Positions 25,839-36,917 of a stretch of 64,000 bases of DNA are shown piece by piece. Both the position numbers and the translations under genes were made by a program. Position 1 is the stretch's first letter, and the number at the start of each line of letters is the position of its first letter. Origin of the DNA: UBA7359 sp038142205 (lineage in GTDB: Bacteria; Pseudomonadota; Gammaproteobacteria; Eutrophobiales; Eutrophobiaceae); the NCBI GenBank assembly GCA_038142205.1, contig JAYQJO010000001.1, positions 434,001-498,000 on the forward strand. The letters run 5' to 3'. The notes below the pieces were generated by a model. It saw only the letters and a list, made by a program, of their open reading frames with translations, made no database searches and had not been told where the DNA came from.

Positions 25839-28372
25839 TTATGATTTAGAGTGGTTTGTTATCTCGGTTTCTATGTAAGTGTTAAGTGCTTTTTTAGTGT
25901 CTTCAAGTGAATCTTTTAATTTTATAAATTGTGTTTTTAGTTTAGATGTTTCTTTTAAACGACTTAGTTTAAGTATGTTATTGCAGTATTTAGATAATCT
26001 TTTTGCTCCTATAGTACGAGAACTACCTTCAAGAGCATGTCCAAGGCTTGATATGATTTCATAGTTATTTTTATCAACAGCATTTTTTAATTTTTCTACT
26101 GTATTATTCGCATCATCAATATAACCGCTAATTAATTGCTCCATAAAATCATTATCATTTGACATAAATAAGATTTTATTCAAGGTATTGAAGTCTAAGG
26201 TTGGTAAAATGTCGGGCGTATTGATATCAACAACGTTCTCTTTATTTTTATCTAAGGTTATATTTTTTTTATTTGTCAAATTAGAAACTGTATCAAGTAG
26301 CTTTTGTGGTTCCACTGGCTTTGTTAAAAAATCATCCAGCTTTGCTTGAAAGCACGCATTCCTGGCTTCAATTGTTGCATTAGCAGTCAGTATTAAAATA
26401 GGTATATTCTTTTTATCAGGATAACTAAGGCGATATATTTTTGCGGCTTCTATTCCACCCATTATCGGCATTTGCATATCCAAAATAATTAGGTCGAAAT
26501 CTTTTGTTTCTAATATATCAAGTGCTTCTTCTCCATTTTCAACAAGCGTGACGTTATGGTTACCAAATTCTAGTATGTTTTTTATTACTTTTTGGTTGGT
26601 GGTGTTGTCTTCTCCTACAAGAATATCTAAATTTTGGGGTTCTAAATTTTGATTCTCAACTGAGGTTGGAAGTATATTTTTGTTTTCATTTTCTGACGAA
26701 TTAATCAACCCGGCTACTGCAGCATGTATTATTCTATATAAAACTGTTCTATCAGGTTTGCTGTTAATAATAGATGCATAACCTGAGTTTAAAATTCTAT
26801 TTTTAAAGGAAGAAGAAGTTTCATCATCGTTAACAAGTATGAATGTATGGTTCTTAAATGAAGAATTAGTTTTAGTGATTTTTATAAATTGATTAGGATC
26901 AGTGTCCAGTCCTTTATGGCAAACAAAAATAATCACATAAGGGAAGCGTTATGATTAGCCTCACAAATCATATCAATAGCTTGTTGAGCACTGCCAGCAT
27001 AATCATGTGAAATAAAAGGCCATAGTGAAAAAAAATCATCAATTATCTGGTTTGTAGCTCTAACGGGGTTAATAATCAAAATACGTGTATCACCCATTTC
27101 TTTTAATGACTCTTTCTCCTCAGATAATATGTTCTGTTTTTCTAAGTCAAGTTCAAACCAAAAGTTTGAGCCTTCACCTGACTTGCTAGAGAAGTTTATT
27201 TCTCCTTTCATGCTTTCAGTTAGTTGCTTTGCGATGGCCATACCAAGTCCTGTTCCACCGTATTTTCTAGTTGTAGATTCATCTGCTTGAGTAAATTTAT
27301 CAAATAATTTAGCTTTATCTTGTTCAGCAATGCCTATTCCTGTATCAATTACTTCAAACCGAACTCTAATGTTATTGTTATTCGATGCTACAGGGGTTAC
27401 ATAAACCTTAATTACTCCCTCATCTGTAAATTTAATAGCATTACTAATTAAGTTAATAATTATCTGCCTGATATGTAATTTATCACCGCGTAATAAAAAC
27501 GGAACTTCAGGGGATATATGAACATTAAATGAAACGCCTTTATTTATTGCTTGAGGTGATAGCATCATTGCTGCTGAATTGACCAAAGCATGTAAATCAA
27601 AGTCGATGTTTTCTATGTTTATCTTTCCTGCTTCTATTTTTGAAATATCAAGAATGTCATTGATCAATGTTAATAAGTTCTGCGCTGAAGCATTGATAGT
27701 AGAAGCAAAGTCTTTTTCTTTAGTTGGTAATTTTGCTTTCGAAAGTAAAGCGCTCATGCCAATAACGCCGTTCAATGGCGTTCGAATTTCATGACTCATG
27801 TTAGCGAGAAATTGACTTTTTGCTTCGTTTGCAGCTTCAGCTTCTTTTATGGCTTTATGTAGCTGCGATATAAGAATAGAGACATACCCTGATAATATTA
27901 TTATTGAAATCAGCATGCCGGTGCTTAAGTAAGTGTTTTCATGCCAGTAAGTGCTATTGTTTATGGCGATACTAAAGCCTATAACTGACATGATGGCGCA
28001 GGTTGATAAATATTTATTTCCGTATCGAAAACCATAACCAAAAATAATAAATAAATATCCACCTATGATCGGCGTGCCAATTTCTCCAATATAAGTAAAA
28101 GCATATGAGATCAAACTAATATCAGCAAGCATACTGCTCAGTCGTCTAATAGGTAGTACTTTTGGGGAAAATATAACCCAGGTAAATGTTAAGACAGGAG
28201 CAAATAGAAAAATTATTGCAGAAGCTATTACGGCAGAGTGTAGTGAGGTTTGTGTATTGTTAATCCATAGTATATATATTAACCATGCAAACCCCATGGT
28301 AAAACGTACCAGACATTGTTGGTGTTCCGAGTCTTCCCTGTTAGCAAGGCGCTTTTTTATTATATCGAGCAT
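25839..28372 (-). CDS. rpfC: RpfC-like DSF sensor hybrid histidine kinase, one frameshift
   Basis: The N-terminus (KKRLANREDSEHQQCLVRF) strongly resembles Xanthomonas RpfC (RRLSGRADSEH). About five membrane segments follow to residue 175. Then come HisKA with the phospho-His in SHEIRTPLNGVIG near 193, the ATPase (NLISNAIKFTDEG, DTGIGI, GGTGLGMAIAKQL), a degenerate receiver, a second receiver with Asp in LIILDMQMPIMGG near 631, and an HPt domain with His in GHALEGSSRTIGA near 777. A one-base loss at 26939-26940 splits it; the repaired protein has about 844 residues. It is convergent with rpfF-desaturase. RpfG is not in the window. Confidence 0.88.
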
Positions 28373-28381
28373 GCTGTTATT

Positions 28382-28917
28382 TCATTTTTTTAATAAACAA
28401 TATATTGCACCAGTACCGCCATCAGCTTGTGTCGCTGAACAAAAAGCTAAAATATCATTTCTTTGTCGTAACCAGTTATTAACTTTGTTTTTTATAATGG
28501 GCTTTCTACTCTCTGAACCTATGCCTTTGCCATGAATAATGTTCACGCATTGCCAGGAGTAATTATGGCAGTCACTTAGAAATTCCTGAAGAGCCGTCCT
28601 TGCTATTTCAACAGTCATACCATGGAGATCAAGCTCTTCATCTATTCTGATTTGGCCACGACGTAACTTCTTTAATGTTGTTTTAGAGACTTCTGGACGA
28701 GAAAAAAAAAGTTCATCGCCGCGTTCAAGTAAGTTCTCTTCAAACTCACTATCGTATAGGGACTGCGAAGAAGGAGAGGAGACTTCTTGTTTTTTGGTTT
28801 GGCTTTAGCTTCAGGTTTGTTATGAAGCATACTCGCCTGCTTTACTGGCGTTATATCTCCAATTGCTTCTCTAAAAAGAGCACTGTCTTCCTCTGATATA
28901 TTCCTTGTTTTTTTCAT
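28382..28917 (-). CDS. Smr-domain protein, one frameshift
   Basis: Adding one T to the run at 28790-28795 joins two segments into about 178 residues. The N-terminal part is charged (SEEDSALFREAIGD). The linker contains RPEVSKTTLKKLRRGQIRIDEELDLHGM, and the Smr core carries DLHGMTVEIA and VNIIHGKGIGS, ending in AFCSATQADGGTGAIYCLLKK. Smr proteins are small nucleases linked to MutS2 or ribosome rescue (SmrB-like). The stop is 9 bp from the rpfC start on the same strand, so rpfC may be transcribed with it. Confidence 0.85.
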
Positions 28918-29003
28918 AATACGAAGTTCATGTACGTTCACACGAAAATAAGTGTATATGATGAACAGCGTATTGTCAGGTTATAAGAAGGCCTGTTCTC
29001 GTT

Positions 29004-32000
29004 TTAGTCTAAAAATTCACGCGCATTAATGAATAGCTTCATCCAAGGGCTGTATTCGTTGTTCCATGTTGGTGATAAACTTGAAAATTGTTTGCTCAGG
29101 AAGACTCGCTCAGGATGTGGCATCATGATCGTGATGCGACCATCGTCATTACTAAAACCGGTCAGTCCATTAGTTGAGCCATTTGGGTTGAATGGATAGG
29201 TTTTAGTTACTGTTCCTGAGTTATCAATATAACGAAGTGCAGCATTTGTTTGAGAATTATTTGACGTTCGTCCTTCGCCATGCGCAACAACAACAGGTAT
29301 TTTCGAGCCGGTCATGTCTTTGAACATGACTGAAGGAGACTCCATCACTTCAACCATGACCAAGCGAGCTTCAAATTGTTCAGAATTGTTTTTAATAAAG
29401 TTCGGCCATGATGATGCGCCAGGAATTAAGTCCCGAAGTTGCGACATCATTTGACAACCATTACAAACACCAAGTGATACGGTATCTGTACGTTTAAAAA
29501 AGTTTTCGAACATTTTGCTGAGCTTATTATTATTTAAAATAGTTTTTGCCCACCCGCCACCAGCGCCAAGTACATCACCGTAAGAAAAACCACCGCAGGC
29601 AACTAGTCCATTAAAGCTATCAAGTATTATCTTCTCATCAATCAAGTCTTGCATGTGAATATCAATACATTCAAAGCCCGCACGATCAAATGCAGCAGCC
29701 ATTTCTATCTGCCCGTTAACACCTTGTTCGCGTAATACGGCCATTTTTGGTTTGGTACCTGTGTTAATCGAAGGAGAGAAGCCATGTTCAAACTCAAATG
29801 ATGTTTCAAGAAATAAACCCGTATTATTTTTATCAATGACTTGTTCAAATTCTTGTTTGGCGCATTCAGGGTTGTCACGTAAAGCTTGTATTTGATAGCT
29901 GGTTTCAGACCATTTCTTATGCAATTCAGCAACATCAAGACTTATTACATCAACATTATTCTGTTCAATGTTGAATTTATAATCATTGTTTAACGAACCT
30001 ATAGTCTGTACAGCGTTTTCATTGATGCCAGCATTAACAAAACATTCTTTAACTTTGTCTTGTTTACTTTTTTTAACCTGTATGACTGCGCCAAGTTCTT
30101 CGTTGAATAAAGCAGACATTAAATCATCAGTATCAATATTTATATTTATACCCGTATGCCCGGCAAACGCCATTTCCGTTAATGTGACAAACAAACCACC
30201 ATCAGAGCGGTCGTGGTATGCCAGTATTAAACCCGATTCATTTAGTATTTGTAATGATTTAAAGAAAGCAATTAGGTTATTCGCGTTATCAACATCCGGC
30301 GTTTCGCTTCCTATCTTTTCATAAACCTGACAAAGTGCAGAGCCCCCAAGCGTTGTTGTCCATCAGCTAAATCAATAAACATTAAAACAGTGTCATCATC
30401 CTGAATTAATTGCGGTGTTAATGATTGGCGCACATCCGCGACACGTGCAAAAGCTGTAATGTTTAATGATAAAGGAGAGGTGACAGTCTTTTGTTTATCT
30501 TTATCAGACCAAACGGTATTCATAGATAAAGAATCTTTACCAACCGGAATACAAATACCCAATTCTTTACAAAATTGACTGACAGCCGATACGGTTGCAA
30601 AAAGTTTTGCATCCTCGTTTGGTTGACCGCATGCTGCCATCCAATTTGCTGATAATGCAATATCGCTTAACTTTAAAATACGAGCAGCAGAAATATTCAT
30701 AATGGCTTCAGCTATTGCCATACGTCCTGATGCTGGCGCATTATTTATTGCAATTGGCGTACGCTCTCCCAGAGCCATTGCTTCACCAATATAATCATAA
30801 TACGCAGAGCTGGTAACAGCACAATCTGCTACAGGGACTTGCCAAGGGCCGACCATTTGATCACGAACAACCAAACCGGATATAGAGCGATCACCAATTG
30901 TAATTAAGAAACTTTTACTGGCAACAGTCGGTAAATGTAAAACGCGATCAATGGCTTCTTCTAAATTAATCGATGAGGTATCAAAGTTTTCATGCTCGAC
31001 TGATTCACTAATAACATTGCGTTGCATCTTTGGCATCTTGCCAAGCAAAACAGACATAGGGATATCAATCGCTTTATTATTAAAGTGCGAATCATTTAAG
31101 ATTAATTGTTCGTTCTCTATTGATTCACCCAGCACCGCATAAGGTGCGCGTTCTCGTTGGCAAAGTGTAATGAATTTATCTATGTGCTCAGGATTAATCG
31201 CAAGCACGTAACGTTCTTGGGATTCATTACACCAGATACCCATCGGCGACATACTGATTTCATCATTTGGAATATTTCGTAACTCAAGCGTTGCACCACG
31301 ATTACTGGCACTGACTAATTCCGGCATTGCATTGGAAAGGCCGCCAGCGCCCACATCATGAATACTTAATATTGGATTGCTTTCACCTAAAGACCAGCAA
31401 CGATCAACCACTTCCTGGCAACGCCGTTCCATCTCAGCGTTATCACGTTGAACCGAAGCAAAATCAAGCGACGCATCACTGGTACCGGATGCCATTGAAG
31501 AAGCCGCACCACCACCTAAGCCAATCAGCATGGCAGGACCACCTAAAACAACAAGTTTGGCGCCAACAGGAATATCATGCTTATCAACATGTTCATTTCG
31601 AATCATGCCATAACCACCGGCTAACATGATGGGTTTATGGTAACCACGAATAACGGAATCAGACTCGCGCTGTTCATAAGTACGAAAATAACCGCACAGA
31701 GCAGGGCGACCAAACTCATTATTATAAGAAGCCGCGCCAATCGGCCCTTCAATCATAATATCCAGCGCCGAAACAATGCGTTCCGGTTTGCCATTATCTT
31801 TTTCCCAGGCTTGTTCAAAGTCAGGAATCTTTAAATTGGAAACAGCAAAACCTGATAAACCGGCTTTCGGTTTTGCGCCGCGTCCGGTTGCTGCTTCATC
31901 ACGTATTTCTCCACCAGAACCTGTCGCTGCACCGGGGTAAGGTGAAATAGCGGTGGGATGATTATGCGTTTCAACCTTCATTAGGATATGAATATCTTCA

Positions 32001-32857
32001 TCATGATAATCATATTGATGTTGTTCAGCGTCAGTAAAAAAACGCTTGCCGGCATAACCCGCCATGACGGCGGCGTTATCATGATAAGCAGATAGCACAT
32101 TACTCGGGTTTTCCTGATGTGTATGGCGAATCATGTCGAACAGCGAATACTCTTGTTGCTTACCATCAATCGTCCATTCAGCATTAAATATTTTATGGCG
32201 GCAATGTTCGGAGTTCGCTTGTGCAAACATCATCAACTCAACGTCAGTCGGGTTGCGATTTAGTTTTTCAAAATTACTAAATAAATAATCAATTTCTTCA
32301 CTGGATAATGCAAGCCCCATTTCTGTATTCGCTTTTTCCAAGGCGGCTTTACCACCAGAAAGAATATCAACATGTTCTAATACAGCAGGCTCAGCTGTTG
32401 AGAATAAAGTGCTTGCTTCATCTTCATCATTAATTACCACATCCGTCATACGGTCATGAAGCAAAGGTTTGATTAACTCAATTTGCTTATCGCTTAAGTT
32501 CGAACCATCGTCCAAATTCAATAAATAAATAATGCCACGTTCAATTCGAATGACTTTATCGAGTCCGGAGTTATGAACAATATCCGTTGCCTTACTCGAC
32601 CAGGGAGAAATTGTTCCTGGACGCGGAATGACAACAAGCTTTGCTGAGTTGCTATCTGCTGTTTCAATAGTAGACCCGTAATCCAATAGTGCATCAAGTT
32701 GTGCCTGTTCTTTTTCATTCAGATCAGCACTTGTTTTGGCAAAGTGAACAAAGTACGCCTGCACAGCATTAATTTGAGGAATATGGGCCTGCAAAGCAGG
32801 AAGAAGTTTATTGACGCGAAAGTCAGAAAGGGCGTTGCCGCCTTGCAGTATTAACAT
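29004..32857 (-). CDS. purL: Phosphoribosylformylglycinamidine synthase, one frameshift
   Basis: The large-type purine enzyme (FGAM synthetase). The repaired gene encodes about 1,284 residues, close to the usual 1,295. Residues near 295-325 (KVETHNHPTAISPYPGAATG) and the following GGEIRDEAATGRG mark the ATP-binding part. The C-terminal glutaminase has the nucleophile in LGVCNGCQMMSQL and PHPERVF near the end. The break is at a run of five C on the plus strand (30343-30347): one more base gives a continuous LGGSALCQVYEK. This is a core biosynthetic gene, so a base error is likely. Confidence 0.95.
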
Positions 32858-32930
32858 AAAACCTTTGAATCTTGATTGATGAAGAAATTAGAGCGGGTAT
32901 TTTATCAGCCCTTGGGGCATCAGGCGAAAT

Positions 32931-33797
32931 TTATTTAATCTCTTCCACCTTAATCAATACATTCCTTGCTTCCTGTCCGCGCTGTTTAGTTCGAATGACA
33001 TTCCTTCGCCCATCGTCATTGAAATGTTGTGTTGAGCCACCAATTTGAATCCATTCGCCGAGTTTACCGCTGGCCGTGGTTTCGACTTCCTGAATATCAA
33101 AGGTTGCTGCTTGCCCGGGTGTGATGCGTGATAGTTTTGGAGCAACTAATAAGGTGACATTATTACCCTGTAATCTGGGTAGAACATAAAAACCGGATGT
33201 GACGTCGCGGTATTCAACGCCGCCTGTAGTAGTAACAACACCTCCGGCAATGACAACCGTACTTTGTGTAGGAATCGGTACGGAGTTACCAACATTAATA
33301 TGTGCTGGATGGCCTTCCAGTGTCTGGATTCGAAAAACATTTCTGTCTTCGCTGCGGGTTCGTGTTTCGATAGTACGGTAGCGGATGACATTGCCATCGC
33401 TGTTTTGTCCTTGAATGATAGCGCCTCCATTGCTGATGTCAGGAGATTCAATTTTTACATTGCCAGATATATAGCGACCGGATAATCCACTTTCACTTTG
33501 TTTTAAACTGCCATCGACATTTTGTTTAACACTAATCATCAAGCGTCTAGGCGCTTTATCGAGTTCAGCGAGAATGGATTTTAATTGTTTTAAATTTGAT
33601 GGCGTACTTTTAATAATAATCTTGCCATTCATGCCAGTGACAGTCCCACCTTTCGTTACTAAAGGCTTAAGAACAGGAACAATGTCTGAGACGACACCGC
33701 TTTTTAACTCAATGATTTCCAGTTTCATTGATTCCGCCATTGCAGGCGAAATGCTTAGTATGAATACGAATAGAGAACTTAGTATGAAATTTTTCAA
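32931..33797 (-). CDS. Exported secretin-like (NolW-type) protein
   Basis: A 288-residue protein with a classical signal peptide ending in SPAMA-ES. Residues 25-85 (KLEIIELKSGVVSDIVPVLKPLV, KIIIKSTPSNLKQLKSILAELDKAPRRLMI) match the N1-type ring domain of secretins. The second half looks like a partial secretin barrel (FRIQTLEGHPAHINVGNSVPIP, VEYRDVTSGFYVLPRL). It is too short for a full outer-membrane secretin (usually over 500 residues), like proteins annotated NolW. It overlaps the start of the DUF7931-like gene by 4 bp and lies between purL and purB. Its partner system is unknown. Confidence 0.7.
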   Translation of the reverse strand: MKNFILSSLFVFILSISPAMAESMKLEIIELKSGVVSDIVPVLKPLVTKGGTVTGMNGKIIIKSTPSNLKQLKSILAELDKAPRRLMISVKQNVDGSLKQSESGLSGRYISGNVKIESPDISNGGAIIQGQNSDGNVIRYRTIETRTRSEDRNVFRIQTLEGHPAHINVGNSVPIPTQSTVVIAGGVVTTTGGVEYRDVTSGFYVLPRLQGNNVTLLVAPKLSRITPGQAATFDIQEVETTASGKLGEWIQIGGSTQHFNDDGRRNVIRTKQRGQEARNVLIKVEEIK

Positions 33798-34312
33798 ATA
33801 ACCACCTTACGTAAGTTCGGGTCCGGTTTTGCCGTTTCCCACATCTCATTAAATACATCCAATAAATGTTTCGACTCTCTTCGGCTATTGAAGTTTACTT
33901 TTCCTTTATAGCGTTCCATGCTTTCCCGATAGAGATATCCTACTTCATCGGCAATAAGTACCGCTTCATTGAATGTTTTATATCTGGTTGAAACCTTACG
34001 TAATTCGATAAAACTACTAATTTTTCCTGCTAAATCAATGAGTTTGTGTCCTCTACGGACGATTAATTCAGGCTCAGTAACAAGAATTCTTACTTCTACA
34101 AAGCGGTTTTTAAGCGCCATTTGCCTTAAAGCTTCAAGAAAATCAGGCTGATCGTAGATTTTAGGGTCGAGTTCTTGACTGATAATCGACAATTTTCTTT
34201 TAGCTTGCGTCACTAATTCGACCGCTGCCAATGCATTTTCTTCGCGCGCAGTAATCTTAATCGTATCTTCGGTTGATTCGCCAAGCCTGTGATTTGAAAA
34301 ATCTTTTATCAT
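33794..34312 (-). CDS. DUF7931-like protein
   Basis: A 172-residue soluble protein. ALAAVELVTQAKRKLSIISQELDPKIYDQPDF and VEVRILVTEPELIVRRGHKLIDLAGKISSFIELRKVS resemble the phospholipase-D-like fold of the DUF7931 group, but the HKD catalytic motif is not intact. EAVLIADEVGYLYRESMERYKGKVNF is also typical. It sits between purB (33 bp away) and the secretin-like gene (4-bp overlap), an arrangement I associate with gammaproteobacteria. Function unknown. Confidence 0.6.
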   Translation of the reverse strand: MIKDFSNHRLGESTEDTIKITAREENALAAVELVTQAKRKLSIISQELDPKIYDQPDFLEALRQMALKNRFVEVRILVTEPELIVRRGHKLIDLAGKISSFIELRKVSTRYKTFNEAVLIADEVGYLYRESMERYKGKVNFNSRRESKHLLDVFNEMWETAKPDPNLRKVVI

Positions 34313-34345
34313 CCTTATTATCCTGAGGTTCTTTCCTGTCTTTAA

Positions 34346-35718
34346 TTAGTTTGAAGTCTGTTTCGCTTGCGTTTCTGCATTACCTATATAGTTTTGCGGC
34401 GTCATCTTAAGTAAGCGTGCTTTCGCATCTTTTGGAATATCAAGCGTATCAATAAATTCGCTGAGTGTTTCCCTATTAATGTTTTGTCCGCGTGTTAATT
34501 CTTTCAGTTGTTCATAAGCATTATCAATGCCATAGCGGCGCATCACAGTTTGAATCGGTTCGGCTAATACTTCCCATGATTCTTCTAAATCCTGATCCAG
34601 AGCGACAGGATTAATATCCAGTTTTGACAAACCTTTTAGTGCAGAATCCAGTGCAATCAACGTGTGTGCTACGCCAACGCCCATGTTTCTCAAAACGGTT
34701 GAATCGGTCAAATCGCGTTGCCAACGTGATACAGGTAGTTTCTGTGCAAGGTGTTCAAAAATTCCATTGGCAATACCGAGGTTACCTTCAGCATTTTCAA
34801 AGTCGATCGGATTGACTTTATGCGGCATGGTGGAAGAACCAATTTCACCTTTCTTTAATTTCAGTTTGAAATATCCGAGTGAAATATAACTCCAGATATC
34901 ACGACTCAAATCAATAAGAATGGTATTAGTGCGTGTTAATACATGGAAGTGTTCCGCCATGTAATCGTGTGACTCGATTTGTGTCGTATGAGGATTCCAG
35001 TCCAGCCCTAAACCAGTCACGAATTTTTTCGATAGCGTCATCCAGTTACTTTCGGATAAGCAGATAGATGTGCATTGAAGTTACCTACGGCACCATTCAT
35101 CTTGCCGAGCAGCTCAACTTTCTCTAGTTGTTTCTTTTGGCGTTCTAAACGATAAACATAAACACCGATTTCTTTACCTAAGGTCGTTGGAGAAGCTGTT
35201 TGCCCATGTGTGCGTGAAAGCATTGGTGTATCAGCATATTTTTTTGCCAGCGCTTTCAGAACAGAAATAGTTTCATCCAGTTTTGGTAATAATACTTCTT
35301 CACGCGCTTCTTTTAACATCAGCGCATGACTGAGGTTATTAATGTCCTCGGAAGTACAGGCGAAATGAATAAACTGGCTCGCTTGTTTTAATGCGCGGCT
35401 TGTTTTTATATTGTCGCGAATAAAATACTCTACCGCTTTAACATCATGATTGGTTGTCTTTTCAATTTTCTTAATTGCTTTTGCATCAGCAACAGAAAAA
35501 TCATTTTTTATTTTGTCGAGAATTTTGATTGAGTTTTTCGAAAACGGCGCGATTTCTTTAATGCCTTTGTGTTCAGCCAATGCTTTTAACCATTCGATTT
35601 CAACTTCGACACGAAATCGAAATAAACCGTATTCGCTGAAAATGGGTCTTAATGCATTGGTTTTACTTGAGTAACGTCCGTCAATCGGCGAGATAGCGGT
35701 AAGTGCTGATAAATCCAT
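34346..35718 (-). CDS. purB: Adenylosuccinate lyase, one frameshift
   Basis: A purine enzyme acting at two steps (SAICAR and adenylosuccinate cleavage). The repaired length is 457 residues, as in E. coli (456). The N-terminus LTAISPIDGRYSSKTNALRPIFSEYG, the catalytic His region SRTHGQTASPTTLGKEI, and the signature GEIGSSTMPHKVNPIDFENAEG are all present. One extra base at 35046-35047 links AYPKV to the MTLSKKFVTGL segment and recreates the E. coli-like V-x-W motif. Essential metabolism, so a base error is likely. Confidence 0.95.
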
Positions 35719-35774
35719 AATGTCTCTTATCTAAATAATTATAAAAATGAAATTATACATGAATTGAAAATAAT

Positions 35775-36815
35775 TCAGGGCGATGGGTTTGGATATTTTG
35801 TATGTATTGCTTCAATTTCCCTGATTATGTCTTTTGATAACTTGATGTTAATACTTTCAATATCAACTTTGAGTTGTTCCATCTTCGTTGCACCAATGAT
35901 ATTACTGGTCACGAACGGGCGCTCGTTAACAAAAGCCAAAGCCATTTGTGATGGATCGAGCCCGTTATCGTTTGCCAAATTAACATAGGCTTCTGTTGCG
36001 GCATTAGATTGCGGGTTACTATAACGGGTAAAGCGATCAAATAGAGCTAAACGAGAATCTTCAGGTTTGTTGCCGTTTAAATATTTACCGCTTAGAACAC
36101 CAAATGCCAATGGCGAATAAGCAAGTAAACCAACGTCTTCACGATGCGAGAATTCAGATAAGCCAATCTCAAACGTGCGGTTCAATAAATTATACGGGTT
36201 CTGAATACTGACAATACGCGGCATGTTTTTTTCTTTTGCGGCACATAAGTATTCCGCGCAACCCCATGCAGTTTCATTCGAATTACCAACCATACGAATC
36301 TTGCCTTCCTTGACCAGACCATCTAGCACAGCAAGTGTTTCTTCTATCGGTACACCGTCTTTATCTGGCGCATGGTAATAATTCAATTGACCAAAGTAAT
36401 TGGTATCGCGTTCCGGCCAATGTGTTTGATACAGATCGATATAATCAGTTTGTAAACGTTTTAAAGATGCATTGATTGCTTCATGAATATTCTTCTTGTC
36501 GAGTCGCGGTTTGCCATCGCGCATATAGTCTGTCCAGTCAGCTTGTGCACAGACTTTGGAAGCAATAATTAATTTGTCGCGGTCAGAGCGTTTTGCCAAC
36601 CAGGTGCCAATATAGGTTTCAGTTAAACCCTGCGTTTCTTTCTTTGGTGCAACGGGGTACATCTCTGCGGTATCAATAAAATTAATACCAGCATCAATAG
36701 CATAGTCCAGTTGCTCGTGTGCCTCGGCCTCGGTATTTTGTTCTCCCCAGGTCATCGTACCGAGACAAATACGACTGACTGAGATATCGGTTCTACCTAG
36801 TTTTGTATATTCCAT
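35775..36815 (-). CDS. tas: NADP(H)-dependent aldo-keto reductase, Tas family
   Basis: This 346-residue (beta/alpha)8 reductase is the same length as E. coli Tas and very similar throughout (CLGTMTWGEQNTEAEAHEQL, DTAEMYPV with the catalytic Tyr, IIASKV with Lys, LKRLQTDYIDLYQTHWP with His). The C-terminal NADP-binding part includes NIIGATKMEQLKVDIESI. The physiological substrate of Tas is not settled. It stands alone between purB and the divergent pyrC. Confidence 0.92.
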   Translation of the reverse strand: MEYTKLGRTDISVSRICLGTMTWGEQNTEAEAHEQLDYAIDAGINFIDTAEMYPVAPKKETQGLTETYIGTWLAKRSDRDKLIIASKVCAQADWTDYMRDGKPRLDKKNIHEAINASLKRLQTDYIDLYQTHWPERDTNYFGQLNYYHAPDKDGVPIEETLAVLDGLVKEGKIRMVGNSNETAWGCAEYLCAAKEKNMPRIVSIQNPYNLLNRTFEIGLSEFSHREDVGLLAYSPLAFGVLSGKYLNGNKPEDSRLALFDRFTRYSNPQSNAATEAYVNLANDNGLDPSQMALAFVNERPFVTSNIIGATKMEQLKVDIESINIKLSKDIIREIEAIHTKYPNPSP

Positions 36816-36917
36816 TTTTTTTCTTACCTAAATAATCTTGGCGCTGATGAGCGACATTCGCGGACAAACAAGAGCGTATATGATACCTTTTACACTATTA
36901 ATAAAAAGTAATTATCT

